From: Azospirillum baldaniorum | GTDB lineage: Bacteria; Pseudomonadota; Alphaproteobacteria; Azospirillales; Azospirillaceae | Reading direction: 5' to 3' | Length of the DNA: 64,000 nt | Assembly: GCF_003119195.2 (NCBI RefSeq) | Contig: NZ_CP022253.1 | Location: forward strand, 142,001 to 206,000 | Part shown: one piece after another, positions 29,693 to 38,586 of the stretch | Numbering within the stretch: the stretch's first letter is position 1 | Layout of the letters: every line of letters begins with the position of its first letter | Notes under the pieces: generated by a model | Seen by the model: the letters and a program-made list of their open reading frames with translations, nothing else | Database searches by the model: none | Told to the model about the DNA's origin: nothing | Made by a program: the position numbers and the translations under genes

Positions 29693-30642
29693 GGTTTCCC
29701 CTCCCGCGACAGCTCCAACGCGCGGGCGTAGACGGCGCGCTTGTTCTGGCCGGTGCGGGCGGCCACGTCGGCGGCGGCGTCGCGAACCGACAGGCGGGTC
29801 AGCGCCTCGCGCAGCAGGGCATCCACGTCGGCCTCGGACGGGGTGGCCTCCTCGCCGGGCGGGCCGATGACCAGCACGACCTCGCCCCTCGGCGGGCCGG
29901 CCTCGGCGTAGTGGGCGGCCAGCTCCGGCAGGGTGCCGCGCCGCACCTCCTCGTAGAGCTTGGTCAGCTCCCGCGCCACCGCGGCCTCCCGCGCGCCGAG
30001 GATGTCGGCGAGGTCGGCCAGCGACTCGGGCAGGCGCTGCGGCGACTCGAAGAAGACGAGCGTGGCGGGAACGGTCTTCAGTTCCCCGGCGGTGGCGCGC
30101 CGCGCGCTGCTCTTGTTGGGCAGGAAACCGGCGAACAGGAAGCGGTCGGTCGGCAGGCCGGACAGCACCAGCGCCACCAGCGGGGCGGAGGCGCCGGGCA
30201 GCGTGGTGACCGCCACTCCCTCCGCCACGCACTCGCGCACCAGCTTGTAGCCGGGGTCGGAGACCAGCGGCGTGCCGGCGTCGGTGACCAGCGCGATGGA
30301 CTCGCCCGCTTTCATGCGGCCGATGAGGACCGGACGCATCTTTGCCGCGTTGTGTTCATGATAGGAGACGAAGGGCGTGTGGATGCCATGGATGCCCATC
30401 AGCTTCGCCGTCACCCGCGTGTCCTCGCAGGCGATGGCATCGGCGCGGCGCAGCGTGTCGAGCGCGCGCAGCGTGATGTCGGCGGCGTTGCCGATGGGTG
30501 TGGCGACCACATAAAGGCCGGCGCCGAGTTTACTTGCGGCCCTCGGCTCGCTACCTTCAGCGTCACCAGAGACGCCGGGCCCGGAAACGGGTTCGGGCGC
30601 CGGACCGGATGTGGAGATCGTTGGTGGCACGCTTGACGACAC
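29689..30642 (-). CDS. rsmI: 16S rRNA (cytidine-1402-2'-O)-methyltransferase
   Basis: A 317-residue SAM-dependent methyltransferase acting in the ribosomal decoding centre. Conserved: GLYVVATPIGNAADITLRALDTLRRADAIACEDTRVT, SYHEHN, ALVTDAGTPLVSDPGYKLVREC, and PTDRFLFAGFLPNKSSARR. The first about 35 residues are Ser/Pro-rich and atypical, so a start nearer 30540 is possible; as drawn, the 5' end overlaps the divergent LpoA-like gene by 34 bp. It is coupled to yraN downstream. Confidence 0.95.
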   Translation of the reverse strand: MSSSVPPTISTSGPAPEPVSGPGVSGDAEGSEPRAASKLGAGLYVVATPIGNAADITLRALDTLRRADAIACEDTRVTAKLMGIHGIHTPFVSYHEHNAAKMRPVLIGRMKAGESIALVTDAGTPLVSDPGYKLVRECVAEGVAVTTLPGASAPLVALVLSGLPTDRFLFAGFLPNKSSARRATAGELKTVPATLVFFESPQRLPESLADLADILGAREAAVARELTKLYEEVRRGTLPELAAHYAEAGPPRGEVVLVIGPPGEEATPSEADVDALLREALTRLSVRDAAADVAARTGQNKRAVYARALELSREGKP

Positions 30643-31814
30643 CTTTCTCGCGCGCTTGGGGGCAGCAGGCTGCCGCCGCCCTGTTGGTCGTTGGCACGCT
30701 TTCGGCCTGCTCGACTGTAAAGGCCCCGGCGCCGCCGACTCAAGCGCCGCAAGCGCCCGTCGCCGCCGTTCCGGCCGCCCCGCAGACCTTGAAGGTGGCG
30801 ATCCTGCTGCCGCTGTCCGGGTCCAGCGCCGCCATCGGGCAGGCCATGCTGGAGTCGGCGCAGATGGCCCTGTTCGATCTGGCCGGCGACCGGTTCGAGC
30901 TGCTGCCCCGCGACACCAAGGGCACGCCCACCGGTGCCGCCGACGCGGCGCGGCAGGCCATCGCCGAGGGGGCGAGCCTGATCCTCGGCCCGCTGTTCGC
31001 CGCCGACGTGGCGGCGGTGAAGCCGGTCGCCCAGTCCGCGGGCGTGGACGTGCTGGCCTTCACCAACGACTGGACCCAGGCCGGCAACGGCACCTATGTG
31101 CTGGGCTTCGTGCCCGCCGATCAGGTGACCCGCGTGGTCGGCTTCGCCCGCTCGCGCGGTGTCACGCGCTACGTCGCGCTGGCCCCGCGCAACGCCTATG
31201 GCGACGCCGTGGTCAACGCCGTGCAGGCCGCCTCGCGCCAGTTCGGCGGGCAGGTGGCGCAGGTCGAGCGCTACGATCCGGCGGTGACCGACCTCGCCCA
31301 GCCGGCCCGGCAGGTGACCCAGGCCGGCGTGCAGCCGCAGGCGGTCATGCTGGCAGAAGGCGGGCCGCGCGCCCAGGGTCTGGCGTCCGCGCTGTCCGCC
31401 AACGGGCTGAACACCCAGCAGGTCAAGCTGCTCGGCACCGGCCTGTGGGACGAGCCCGGCCTGGGCCAGGAACCCGCCCTGGCCGGCGCCTGGTTCGCCG
31501 CCCCGTCCCCGCAGAGCCGCGCCGACTTCGAGGCGCGCTTCGAGAGGACTTACGGGCGCAAGCCGCCGCGCATCGCCACCCTGTCCTACGACGCCACGGC
31601 CATCGCCGCGGTGCTGGCCAAGATGCCCGACGCGTCGGGCCGCTTCGACCGCGCGGCGCTGAACAACCCCAACGGCTTCGAAGGCATGGACGGCGTCTTC
31701 CGCCTGCGCGCGGACGGCGTCGTGGAACGCGGTCTGGCCGTTCTGGAGGTCACCCCGAGCGGTCCCCGCGTGATCGATCCCGCCCCGTCCAGCTTCGAAG
31801 TGCTGGGGCAGTGA
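30609..31814 (+). CDS. LpoA-like penicillin-binding protein activator lipoprotein (periplasmic binding fold)
   Basis: A 401-residue outer-envelope lipoprotein. The signal peptide ends in the lipobox LSAC (about residues 31-34), then an Ala/Pro linker leads to a type I periplasmic-binding fold (KVAILLPLSGSSAAIGQAMLESAQMALFD, ASLILGPLFAADVAAVKPVA). It corresponds to the C-terminal domain of E. coli LpoA, which stimulates PBP1a, but lacks the TPR half; this short form is typical of alphaproteobacteria. The neighbours rsmI and yraN are the same as in E. coli. The ATG at 30609 is preferred over a frame opening at 30498 inside rsmI. Confidence 0.88.
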   Translation: MWRSLVARLTTPFSRAWGQQAAAALLVVGTLSACSTVKAPAPPTQAPQAPVAAVPAAPQTLKVAILLPLSGSSAAIGQAMLESAQMALFDLAGDRFELLPRDTKGTPTGAADAARQAIAEGASLILGPLFAADVAAVKPVAQSAGVDVLAFTNDWTQAGNGTYVLGFVPADQVTRVVGFARSRGVTRYVALAPRNAYGDAVVNAVQAASRQFGGQVAQVERYDPAVTDLAQPARQVTQAGVQPQAVMLAEGGPRAQGLASALSANGLNTQQVKLLGTGLWDEPGLGQEPALAGAWFAAPSPQSRADFEARFERTYGRKPPRIATLSYDATAIAAVLAKMPDASGRFDRAALNNPNGFEGMDGVFRLRADGVVERGLAVLEVTPSGPRVIDPAPSSFEVLGQ

Positions 31815-31901
31815 CCGCAAGGCGCTGAAAAGAGTGTTCGACCGCGGCGGCGCAATGCACGAAAGAGATTGTGTCTTGGGCCGTCGCGGTGAACCGCGAA
31901 C

Positions 31902-32417
31902 TTAACCGTGCTGCTTCGCCAGACGGCGGGCGTTGGCGCGGACGGTGCGGTAGGCGGGGGTCATGCCGGCCTGGGTCAGAGCCGTGGCCGACTCGACCAT
32001 GTAGAGCGCGGCGTGGATGCCGGCCTCGACCGTCTCGGTGACGGTGCGGCGTTGCAGTTCCATCAGGTCGACGGGGTTGCGGCACTGGCCGAGGCCGGTC
32101 ACCATCACCATGGCCGCCTGAAGCTGGCCCTGCATCAGGGTCATCCAGGCCTGCTGCATTTCTCCGATGCCCTTGGCGACGGCGTGGGTGGCCTCCACCA
32201 TCGCCTCCACCTTCTCGGAGCCCATCCGGACGAACTCCGGGTTGGCGAGGTCGATGGGGTTGTTCATCGCCGCCGCCATCATCGCGGTTCGGTAGCCGAT
32301 CGTCTGGGCCGCCGCCACCCCCATCTCGCCCGTCTTGACGCCGGTCCGGGTCAGATCGCCCGCCACCGTCAGAAAGCGCTGCGTCGGTTCGCCGTTGCCG
32401 GCCTTGCGTCTCGCCAT
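31902..32417 (-). CDS. Phasin family protein
   Basis: A 171-residue amphipathic helical protein (PF09361 type) that coats polyhydroxyalkanoate granules. The body matches phasins: TRTGVKTGEMGVAAAQTIGYRTAMMAAAM, IDLANPEFVRMGSEKVEAM, then QQAWMTLMQGQLQAAMVM. The N-terminal 15 residues are basic. Start at 32417, with GGTGAGGTGGAG as ribosome site. It lies 111 bp downstream of metZ on the same strand and is convergent with the LpoA-like gene. No phaC is seen in the window. Confidence 0.87.
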   Translation of the reverse strand: MARRKAGNGEPTQRFLTVAGDLTRTGVKTGEMGVAAAQTIGYRTAMMAAAMNNPIDLANPEFVRMGSEKVEAMVEATHAVAKGIGEMQQAWMTLMQGQLQAAMVMVTGLGQCRNPVDLMELQRRTVTETVEAGIHAALYMVESATALTQAGMTPAYRTVRANARRLAKQHG

Positions 32418-32528
32418 TCGCTCCACCTCACCAAAGGACCCGACCGGACCGGAAGGCCCGGCCGGGCCGAAAAAACCGTGACCCGGACGCCAACGCTGCA
32501 CTGCAGCATTTGGTTCCGGGTCCAGTCT

Positions 32529-33737
32529 TTACAGGGAAGCGAGCGCGCGGTCGAGGTCTTCGACGATGTCCTGGGCGTCCTCCAGCCCGACGGACAGGCG
32601 GAGCAGGTTCGGACGGATGTTCGCCGCCGCCTTCTCCTCGACCGTCAGCTTGGAGTGGGTGGTGGTGTCGGGGTGGGTGATCAGGCTCTTGGAGTCGCCC
32701 AGGTTGTTGGAGATCATCACCATCCGCAGGTCGTTCAGGGCGCGGAAGGCCTCTTCCTTGCCGCCCTTCAGGAAGATCGACAGCATGGTGCCGCCGCCGG
32801 TCATCTGGCTGCGGACGAGGTCGTGCTGCGGGTGGCTGGCCAGACCCGGATAGAGCACCCGCTCCACCTTCGCGTGGCCTTCCAGGAACTCCGCCACCGT
32901 CAGGGCCGCCGCGCTCTGCGCCGACACACGCAGCTCCAGCGTCTCCAGCCCCTTCAGCAGCAGCCAGGCGTTGAAGGGCGAAATGGTCGGGCCGGTGTGG
33001 CGCAGGTAGGGGTGGATCACGTCCGACCCGTACTGCTTGTCGTTGGTCAGGATGATGCCGCCCAGACAGCGGCCCTGGCCATCGATGTGCTTGGTCGCCG
33101 AATAGATGACGACGTCGGCGCCCATCTCGAACGGGCGCTGCAGCACCGGCGTGGCGAAGGCGTTGTCGACCACCACCTTGGCCCCGGCCTTGTGGGCGAG
33201 AGCGCTGACCGCGCGCAGGTCGACGACCTCAAGCCCCGGGTTGCTGGGCGTCTCCAGGAAGACGACCTTGGTCGGCTTGGCCAGCGCCTCTTCCCACTGG
33301 GACAGGTCGGTGCCGTCGACGAAGACCGCCTCGACCCCGAAGCGGGCCGACAGCTCCTTGATCACCCAATAGCAGGAGATGAACAGCGAGCGCGGCGCCA
33401 CGATGCGGTCGCCGGTGCGCAGGTTCGACCACAGGGCGCCGTGCACCGCGGCCATGCCGCTGGTCGTGGCGTAGGCCCAGGCCGCCCCCTCATACTCGCA
33501 CAGCCGGTCCTCGAACATCGCCGTGGTCGGGTTGCGGAAGCGGGAATAGACGTGGCGGGAGCCGTCGTTGACGAAGGCGCTCTCCGCCTCCTCCGCCGAG
33601 CCGTAGACGAAGCCGGAGGTCTGGTAGAGCGCCTCGCAGGTCTCGTCGAAGGACGAGCGGCGGACGCCGCCATGGACCAGACGGGAACGCGGGCGAAGCC
33701 CCGCGACGTTGGGATTGCGATGATCGGTGCGCGCCAT
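32529..33737 (-). CDS. metZ: O-succinylhomoserine sulfhydrylase
   Basis: A 402-residue Cys/Met-metabolism PLP enzyme that makes homocysteine directly from O-succinylhomoserine and sulfide. The PLP lysine is K216 in YSATKHIDGQGR; other motifs are SRFRNPTTAMFEDRL near 65, ATTSGMAAVH near 91 and LETPSNPGLEV near 161. SSFDETCEALYQTSGFVYGSAEEAE is typical of MetZ rather than MetB/MetC. The start at 33737 follows AGGAGACAC. A SAM-II riboswitch and terminator directly upstream make it SAM-repressed, supporting the methionine role. Confidence 0.95.
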   Translation of the reverse strand: MARTDHRNPNVAGLRPRSRLVHGGVRRSSFDETCEALYQTSGFVYGSAEEAESAFVNDGSRHVYSRFRNPTTAMFEDRLCEYEGAAWAYATTSGMAAVHGALWSNLRTGDRIVAPRSLFISCYWVIKELSARFGVEAVFVDGTDLSQWEEALAKPTKVVFLETPSNPGLEVVDLRAVSALAHKAGAKVVVDNAFATPVLQRPFEMGADVVIYSATKHIDGQGRCLGGIILTNDKQYGSDVIHPYLRHTGPTISPFNAWLLLKGLETLELRVSAQSAAALTVAEFLEGHAKVERVLYPGLASHPQHDLVRSQMTGGGTMLSIFLKGGKEEAFRALNDLRMVMISNNLGDSKSLITHPDTTTHSKLTVEEKAAANIRPNLLRLSVGLEDAQDIVEDLDRALASL

Positions 33738-33782
33738 GGCCGCTGTGTCTCCTCTGTCCGCCGGCGGGGCAGACCGGCACAA

Positions 33783-33814
33783 CAAAAAACGCCCCGACCG
33801 ATCGGGTCGAGGCG
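33783..33814 (-). terminator. Intrinsic terminator downstream of the SAM-II aptamer
   Basis: On the minus strand GCCTCGACC and GGTCGGGGC form a stem (one G-U pair) around CGAT, followed by GTTTTTT. Placed between the aptamer and the metZ start, it looks like the expression platform: SAM binding would favour termination. Confidence 0.75.
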
Positions 33815-33829
33815 CGGACGCGGCTCGGA

Positions 33830-33887
33830 CCTTTTTAGCGGGTTGTTTTACGTGGCCCGCAAGCCGGTCGACCAAATCACCACGTGT
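33830..33887 (-). promoter_or_regulatory. SAM-II riboswitch (metA motif) in the metZ leader
   Basis: The minus-strand leader contains the SAM-II core almost verbatim: GTGGTGATTTGG, then CCGGCTTGCGGGCCACG, then TAAAACAACCCGCTAAAAAG. GTGG/CCAC and GCGGG/CCCGC form the two helices of the H-type pseudoknot. It is positioned about 95 nt before metZ, with a terminator between. SAM-II is characteristic of alphaproteobacterial met genes. Confidence 0.92.
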
Positions 33888-34053
33888 CTCCGCTTGTAGG
33901 ACCGCGGCGGCGCGCCGTCAAGGGACAAGGACGCCGTGACAAAAAGGGGCTGCCCTGCGTCAACATCGCGCAGGACCGCAGGCCGCCGCCCGCTTGCCCG
34001 GCGAAGGCCCGGACCGGATCATGGCCGCGCGACGTCAGGAGGGGGTGCGGGCC

Positions 34054-34533
34054 GTGCAGTATCGCAAGGAGCAGGAGCGGCATTTCGCCCGTCTGGTGCT
34101 CACCGGGCGCTTCACCAGCCAGGACGCCGGCCCGGTGCGGCAGGCCATCGCCGACGTGAAGGACGGACCGGAGCGCCGCCACCTCCTCGACCTGACCGGG
34201 CTGGAGTTCGTCGACAGCGCCGGCATCGGCCTGCTGCTGGTGATGAACGGCGAGGCCCTGTCGGCGGGCAAGGCCCTGTCCCTGCTCTGCGCGTCCGGGC
34301 AGGTGCGCAAGGTGGTGGACCTGACCCGCATCGCCATGATCATCCCGGTGCACGAGACGGTGGCCGACTACATCGCCGCCAGCGTGCCCGAGGCCCTGCT
34401 GGCCGCCACCCATCCCTGCGCGCCGGGCGAGGACCCGATGGCTGTCGCCGCCCGCGCGCTGCACGCAAAGCCGCTCCTGCCACCCGCGAGCGCCCCGCCG
34501 GACGCTTCCGATCGGGACGGCACTTCCGGGTAA
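34054..34533 (+). CDS. STAS domain protein (anti-anti-sigma factor-like)
   Basis: A 159-residue protein with a STAS domain over residues 3-105 (LVLTGRFTSQDAGPVRQAIADV, RHLLDLTGLEFVDSAGIGLLLVM). The serine in VDSAGIG is the expected phosphorylation site. A Pro/Ala-rich tail follows. The start is unusual: a GTG at 34054 stands 9-10 nt after AGGAGGGG at 34037-34044, whereas the ATG at 34021 and earlier codons have no ribosome site. No anti-sigma kinase or phosphatase is adjacent, so the partner is unknown. The gene is divergent from metZ. Confidence 0.85.
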   Translation: MQYRKEQERHFARLVLTGRFTSQDAGPVRQAIADVKDGPERRHLLDLTGLEFVDSAGIGLLLVMNGEALSAGKALSLLCASGQVRKVVDLTRIAMIIPVHETVADYIAASVPEALLAATHPCAPGEDPMAVAARALHAKPLLPPASAPPDASDRDGTSG

Positions 34534-34610
34534 GGCGGCTCGCAGCGCGGGCGCGGGCTTCCCATCTGAAGCATCGGACAGAGTCCGTTCCGCGTTGGGG
34601 GAGGCACCGA

Positions 34611-34808
34611 ATGGTTCATCTGCACAAGTCGCTGGAATCCGAAGCGTCGAAGGCCGCCGAGCGGGAGGGCCGCTCGCTCGACCAGTTCGTGAACGAGGCG
34701 GTGGAGGAGAAGCTGCGCCACGCGCAACGCCCCGCCACCCAACGCCACGTTACCCCCATCCATGACCGCGGCGCCCCGATGGACGAGGACGCCGTGGAAC
34801 GGGCGTAG
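34611..34808 (+). CDS. Small ribbon-helix-helix protein (HicB/Arc-like)
   Basis: A 65-residue protein. Residues 3-38 (LHKSLESEASKAAEREGRSLDQFVNEAVEEKLRH) fit the Arc/HicB ribbon-helix-helix pattern: a beta strand, then helices with GRSLDQFVNEAV. Antitoxin DNA-binding domains look like this, but no toxin-like ORF is adjacent, so it is an orphan regulator or degenerate antitoxin. Its ribosome site GGGGGAGG lies close to the ATG. It follows the STAS gene by 77 bp. Confidence 0.7.
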   Translation: MVHLHKSLESEASKAAEREGRSLDQFVNEAVEEKLRHAQRPATQRHVTPIHDRGAPMDEDAVERA

Positions 34809-34858
34809 CACCCATGGGATGGGATTGCGGCGGCTGTGGTTCAGCGCTATATTTCCTG

Positions 34859-35063
34859 TACCAGTGGTCAATAGACGACACCTCCGGTACCGCGCGCTTC
34901 GGACGGTTTGGATGGCCGGACGGGCGTGCACACGAAAAGAGGGGCGGCGTTGCAGCGCCGCCCCTCCGTCGTCTGGGTTACAGCACGGCGACGAGCAGCG
35001 CGAGGATCGCGACGACCGTCTGAATGACCGTGCAGATCACCAGCACCTTACCAGGGGTCAATA
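34859..35063. repeat. 15-bp direct repeat pair bracketing about 175 bp
   Basis: TACCAGTGGTCAATA (34859-34873) and TACCAGGGGTCAATA (35049-35063) differ at one base, and similarity continues into the following ACACC-rich bases. They bracket the terminator and the 3' part of the small minus-strand ORF. They could be paired protein sites or a small duplication. Confidence 0.5.
34939..34966 (-). terminator. Intrinsic terminator after the small minus-strand ORF
   Basis: GAGGGGCGGCG (34939-34949) pairs with CGCCGCCCCTC (34956-34966) around TTGCAG; on the minus strand the stem is followed by TTTTC. It lies 12 bp past the stop at 34978 and also ends any mutS readthrough. Confidence 0.75.
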
Positions 35064-35109
35064 AACACACCCCCTTCCCGCCGCTTGGATGACAGCACCC
35101 CTTGCCCAT
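34978..35109 (-). CDS. Candidate 43-residue Cys-containing membrane peptide
   Basis: A short ORF. The N-terminal half is polar (MGKGCCHPSGGKGVC, three Cys) and the C-terminal 22 residues form one hydrophobic helix (VLVICTVIQTVVAILALLVA). Support is positional: it ends 12 bp before a strong minus-strand terminator in an otherwise empty gap downstream of mutS. No good ribosome site precedes the ATG; an internal GTG at V14 has GGGAAGGG close upstream. I do not recognise a family. Confidence 0.4.
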   Translation of the reverse strand: MGKGCCHPSGGKGVCLLTPGKVLVICTVIQTVVAILALLVAVL

Positions 35110-35174
35110 GGCACGGGACGCTGCGGCGGCGGATTTTCATACAATGGCGTGCATCCATTCGCAAATATTCCCGT

Positions 35175-37877
35175 TTAGGAGAGCAATCCCCGCAGACGGT
35201 ACAACTCGTCGAGCGCCTGACGCGGCGTCAGGCTGTCCGGGTCGATGGACTTCAGCGCCTCCTCCACCCGCGACGGTTCCGGCGGGGCGGCGGGCGCCGA
35301 CACCGCGGGAGCCGGCGGCGGGCGCTTCAGGGCGGCGCTGAACAGCGGCAGATCCTCGGCCAGACGGTGGATGGCCGCGTTCTGGTCGCCCGATTCCAGG
35401 ATGGTCAGCACCTCCTCGGCGCGGCCCACCACGGCGCCGGGCAGGCCGGCCAGCTTCGCCACATGGATGCCGTAGCTGCGGTCCGCCGCCCCCGCCGTCA
35501 CCTCGTGCAGGAACACCACGTCGCCCTGCCATTCCTTGATGCGCATGGTGTGGCAGGACAGGCCCGGCAGCTTGCCGGCCAGCATGGTCAGCTCGTGGTA
35601 ATGGGTGGCGAACAGCGCGCGGCAGCGGTTGACGTCGTGCAGATGCTCCACGCAGGCCCAGGCGATCGACAGGCCGTCGAAGGTCGCGGTGCCGCGCCCG
35701 ATCTCGTCCAGGATGACCAGCGCGCGGTCGCCGGACTGGTTCAGGATGGCCGCCGTCTCCACCATCTCCACCATGAAGGTCGAGCGGCCACGCGCCAGAT
35801 CGTCGGCCGCACCCACGCGGCTGTAGAGCCGGTCCACCACCCCGATGTGCGCGCTCTCCGCCGGCACGAAGCCGCCCATCTGGGCGAGCACGGCGATCAG
35901 CGCGTTCTGGCGCAGAAAGGTCGATTTACCCGCCATGTTCGGACCGGTCAGCAGCCACAGCCGGTTGTCCGGGGCGAGGTCGCAGTCGTTGGCGACGAAC
36001 GGCCCGGCGTTGCCGGCGTCGAGCACCGCCTCCACCACCGGGTGACGCCCGCCCTTGATCGAGAAGGCGAGGCTGCCGTCCACCACCGGCCGGCGGTAGC
36101 GCCGCTCCGCCGCCAGCTCGGCCAGCGAGGCGGCGACGTCCAGCGCGGCCAGCGCGTGGGCCGCCTGGGCGATGGCCTCGGCGCGGCTGGTCACCTCCTC
36201 CACGAGGTCGTTGAACAGCTCCAGCTCCACGGCCAGCGCCTTGTCGGCGGCCTCGGAGATGCGGCGCTCCAGGTCCGACAGCTCGACCGTGCCGAAGCGC
36301 ACGGCGTTCGCCATGGTCTGGCGGTGCATGAAGACCTCGCGCCCCTTCTCGGACATCAGCTTGTCCGCGTGGGTCGCCGTCACCTCGATGTGATAGCCCA
36401 GCACATTGTTGTGCTTGATCTTCAGCGCCGGCACCCCGGCGATGCCGGCGTATTTGACCTGAAGCCCGGCGATCAGCCGCCGGCTTTCGTCGCGCAGGGT
36501 CACCAGCTCGTCCAGCGCGTAGGAATAGTCGCGCGCGATGAAACCGCCGTCGCGGGCGAGCAGCGGCAGCTCCGGCGCCAGCGCCTGGGTCAACTGATTG
36601 ACCAGCTCGCTGTGCTCGCCCAGCCCCTTGGCCACGGCGCCCAGCCCGTCGGGCAGCGGTCCGCCGGGATGGCCGTTGAGCAGCAGGCGGATGGCCGAGG
36701 CCTGGGCGAGACCGTCGCGCACCGCGGCGAGGTCGCGCGGGCCGCCGCGCCCCAGGGTCAGGCGGGACAGCGCGCGCTCCAGGTCCGGGCAGCGGCGCAG
36801 CGCCTCGCGCAGGTCGCCGCGCAGCCGTTCCTCGTTCAGCGCGAATTCGACCATGTCCAGCCGCTTGGCGATGGCCGCGGGGTTGGTCAGCGGCGCCGAG
36901 AGCTGGGCGGCGAGCAGACGCGCCCCCGCCCCGGTCACCGTGCGGTCGATGGTGGCGAGCAGGCTGCCGCGCCGGTCGCCGGTCAGGGTGCGGGTCAGCT
37001 CCAGGTTGCGGCGGGTCGCCGCGTCGATCTCCATGACGGCGCCGGGGCCGAGCCGGCGCGGCGGCGACAGGCGCGGCACGCGGCCCTTCTGCGTCAGCTC
37101 CACATAGGCGACCAGCGCGCCGGCCGCCGCCACCTCGGCGCGGGAGAACTGGCCGTAGGCGTCCAGCGTGCCGACGCCGTAGAGGGTGAGCAGCCGCTGC
37201 CGCCCGTTCTCGCTGTCGAAGCGCGGGGTCGGCTGCACGGTCAGGCGGGACTTCCATTCGCCCCACAGCTCGTAGAGGTCCGGGCTCTGGCACAGCTTCT
37301 CGGAGACCAGAACCTCCTGCGGGTCGAGGCGGCCGAGCGCGGCGCCCAGCCCGGCGCGCTCCACCGGCTGCACGACCAGTTCGCCGGTGGACAGCTCCAG
37401 CCAGGCCAGCCCGAGGCCGCCCGCCGCCTCCGCCACCGCGGCCAGCCAGTTGGAGGCGCGGGAGTCGAGCAGGCTGTCCTCGGTCAGCGTGCCGGGGGTG
37501 ACGATGCGGATGACCCCGCGCTTCACCACCGACTTGGAACCGCGCTTCTTGGCCTCCGCCGGGTCCTCCATCTGCTCGCAGATGGCGACGCGGAAGCCCT
37601 GACGGATCAGGCGCTGCAGGTAGGATTCGTGGCTGTGGACCGGGACACCGCACATCGGGATGTCCTCGCCCAGATGCTGGCCGCGCTTGGTCAGCGCGAT
37701 GTCCAGCGTCCGGGCGGCGTTCACCGCGTCCTCGAAGAACATCTCGTAGAAATCGCCCATCCGGTAGAACAGCAGGCAGTCGGGATGGGCCTGCTTGATC
37801 TCCAGATACTGCGCCATCATCGGAGTGGCGTCGGGGGGAATGGTGATGGGCGACATGGTGGCGGGCGCGTCGGACAC
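35175..37877 (-). CDS. mutS: DNA mismatch repair protein MutS
   Basis: A 900-residue mismatch sensor. The mismatch-binding domain has the FYEMF phenylalanine wedge ([16 protein letters not shown], about 36-51) and [19 protein letters not shown]. The ATPase has Walker [29 protein letters not shown], Walker [17 protein letters not shown] and the FATHYHEL switch. The C-terminal tail with a short helical tetramerisation segment ([16 protein letters not shown]) is present. Start at 37877 or the internal M8 (37856). No mutL is in the window. It is monocistronic, apart from the possible small ORF downstream. Confidence 0.98.
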   Translation of the reverse strand: MSDAPATMSPITIPPDATPMMAQYLEIKQAHPDCLLFYRMGDFYEMFFEDAVNAARTLDIALTKRGQHLGEDIPMCGVPVHSHESYLQRLIRQGFRVAICEQMEDPAEAKKRGSKSVVKRGVIRIVTPGTLTEDSLLDSRASNWLAAVAEAAGGLGLAWLELSTGELVVQPVERAGLGAALGRLDPQEVLVSEKLCQSPDLYELWGEWKSRLTVQPTPRFDSENGRQRLLTLYGVGTLDAYGQFSRAEVAAAGALVAYVELTQKGRVPRLSPPRRLGPGAVMEIDAATRRNLELTRTLTGDRRGSLLATIDRTVTGAGARLLAAQLSAPLTNPAAIAKRLDMVEFALNEERLRGDLREALRRCPDLERALSRLTLGRGGPRDLAAVRDGLAQASAIRLLLNGHPGGPLPDGLGAVAKGLGEHSELVNQLTQALAPELPLLARDGGFIARDYSYALDELVTLRDESRRLIAGLQVKYAGIAGVPALKIKHNNVLGYHIEVTATHADKLMSEKGREVFMHRQTMANAVRFGTVELSDLERRISEAADKALAVELELFNDLVEEVTSRAEAIAQAAHALAALDVAASLAELAAERRYRRPVVDGSLAFSIKGGRHPVVEAVLDAGNAGPFVANDCDLAPDNRLWLLTGPNMAGKSTFLRQNALIAVLAQMGGFVPAESAHIGVVDRLYSRVGAADDLARGRSTFMVEMVETAAILNQSGDRALVILDEIGRGTATFDGLSIAWACVEHLHDVNRCRALFATHYHELTMLAGKLPGLSCHTMRIKEWQGDVVFLHEVTAGAADRSYGIHVAKLAGLPGAVVGRAEEVLTILESGDQNAAIHRLAEDLPLFSAALKRPPPAPAVSAPAAPPEPSRVEEALKSIDPDSLTPRQALDELYRLRGLLS

Positions 37878-38027
37878 GGGTCTTCAACCGGTTGCGTTGT
37901 GTCGGGCAAGGTCGGGCCGGCACCCTAGCACGCCCGCGCTGGTGCCGCGATGACCGCTTCGTTAGACTGTTCGATGCCCGTAGAACGAGCAAGCAGAACG
38001 AGCAAGCCGAAGCTGAAGGAGACCGCC

Positions 38028-38564
38028 GTGACGCAAGCGCCCGACAACACTGATGGCCGGACCACGGACGGCCAGGACACCGTCCGGGAGGTGCGCGAGG
38101 TCGTCGCCCTGTTCAAGACCCGGGAGGCCTTCGACAAGGCCGTGGCCGCCCTTCTGGACGCCGGCTTCGACCGCGACGACCTGTCGGTGCTGGCCAGCCA
38201 CACCTCGCTGGAGGCCGCCGACCAGCGCCCGCAGGCCCCGTCGGACGAGGCCCTGACCGGCTTGGTGGGCGAGCTGAAATACGCCTTCCCGCTGACCACC
38301 GCCGGGCTTCTCGCCATCGTCGGCGGACCGATCGCAGCACCGCTGGCGGCCATCGTCGCCGCCGGCCTGGGCGGCGTCGCCATCAAGGATTACCTGGACG
38401 AGCTGACCAGCCACCCCGACACCGACGAGTTCAGCCGCGCGCTGGAGGCCGGCGGCGTCATCCTGTGGGTGCGCACCGCCGAGGTGGAGGACGAGGTCGA
38501 GGCCGCCGAGATTCTCGAAGGCAACGGCGGCGCCAACATCCACCTGTCGGTGCGCGCGGAGTAG
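38028..38564 (+). CDS. Hypothetical protein with glycine-zipper-like hydrophobic core
   Basis: A 178-residue protein resembling general-stress proteins with an N-terminal ferredoxin-like VALFKTREAFDKAVAALLDAGFDRDDLSVLAS motif and a central Gly/Ala hydrophobic segment (about 90-125) like a glycine zipper. The C-terminus has EFSRALEAGGVILWVRT and an acidic tail. The start is probably GTG at 38028, with AAGGAG in ideal position; the frame is open back to 37950 but without a ribosome site. Similar proteins occur across proteobacteria without known function. It is divergent from mutS. Confidence 0.75.
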   Translation: MTQAPDNTDGRTTDGQDTVREVREVVALFKTREAFDKAVAALLDAGFDRDDLSVLASHTSLEAADQRPQAPSDEALTGLVGELKYAFPLTTAGLLAIVGGPIAAPLAAIVAAGLGGVAIKDYLDELTSHPDTDEFSRALEAGGVILWVRTAEVEDEVEAAEILEGNGGANIHLSVRAE

Positions 38565-38586
38565 GCGGAGAAGGAAACGCCGTCCG

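Noticed and set aside
34611..34808. Complete toxin-antitoxin module
   Set aside because: The RHH protein looks like an antitoxin DNA-binding domain, but no toxin ORF lies on either side.
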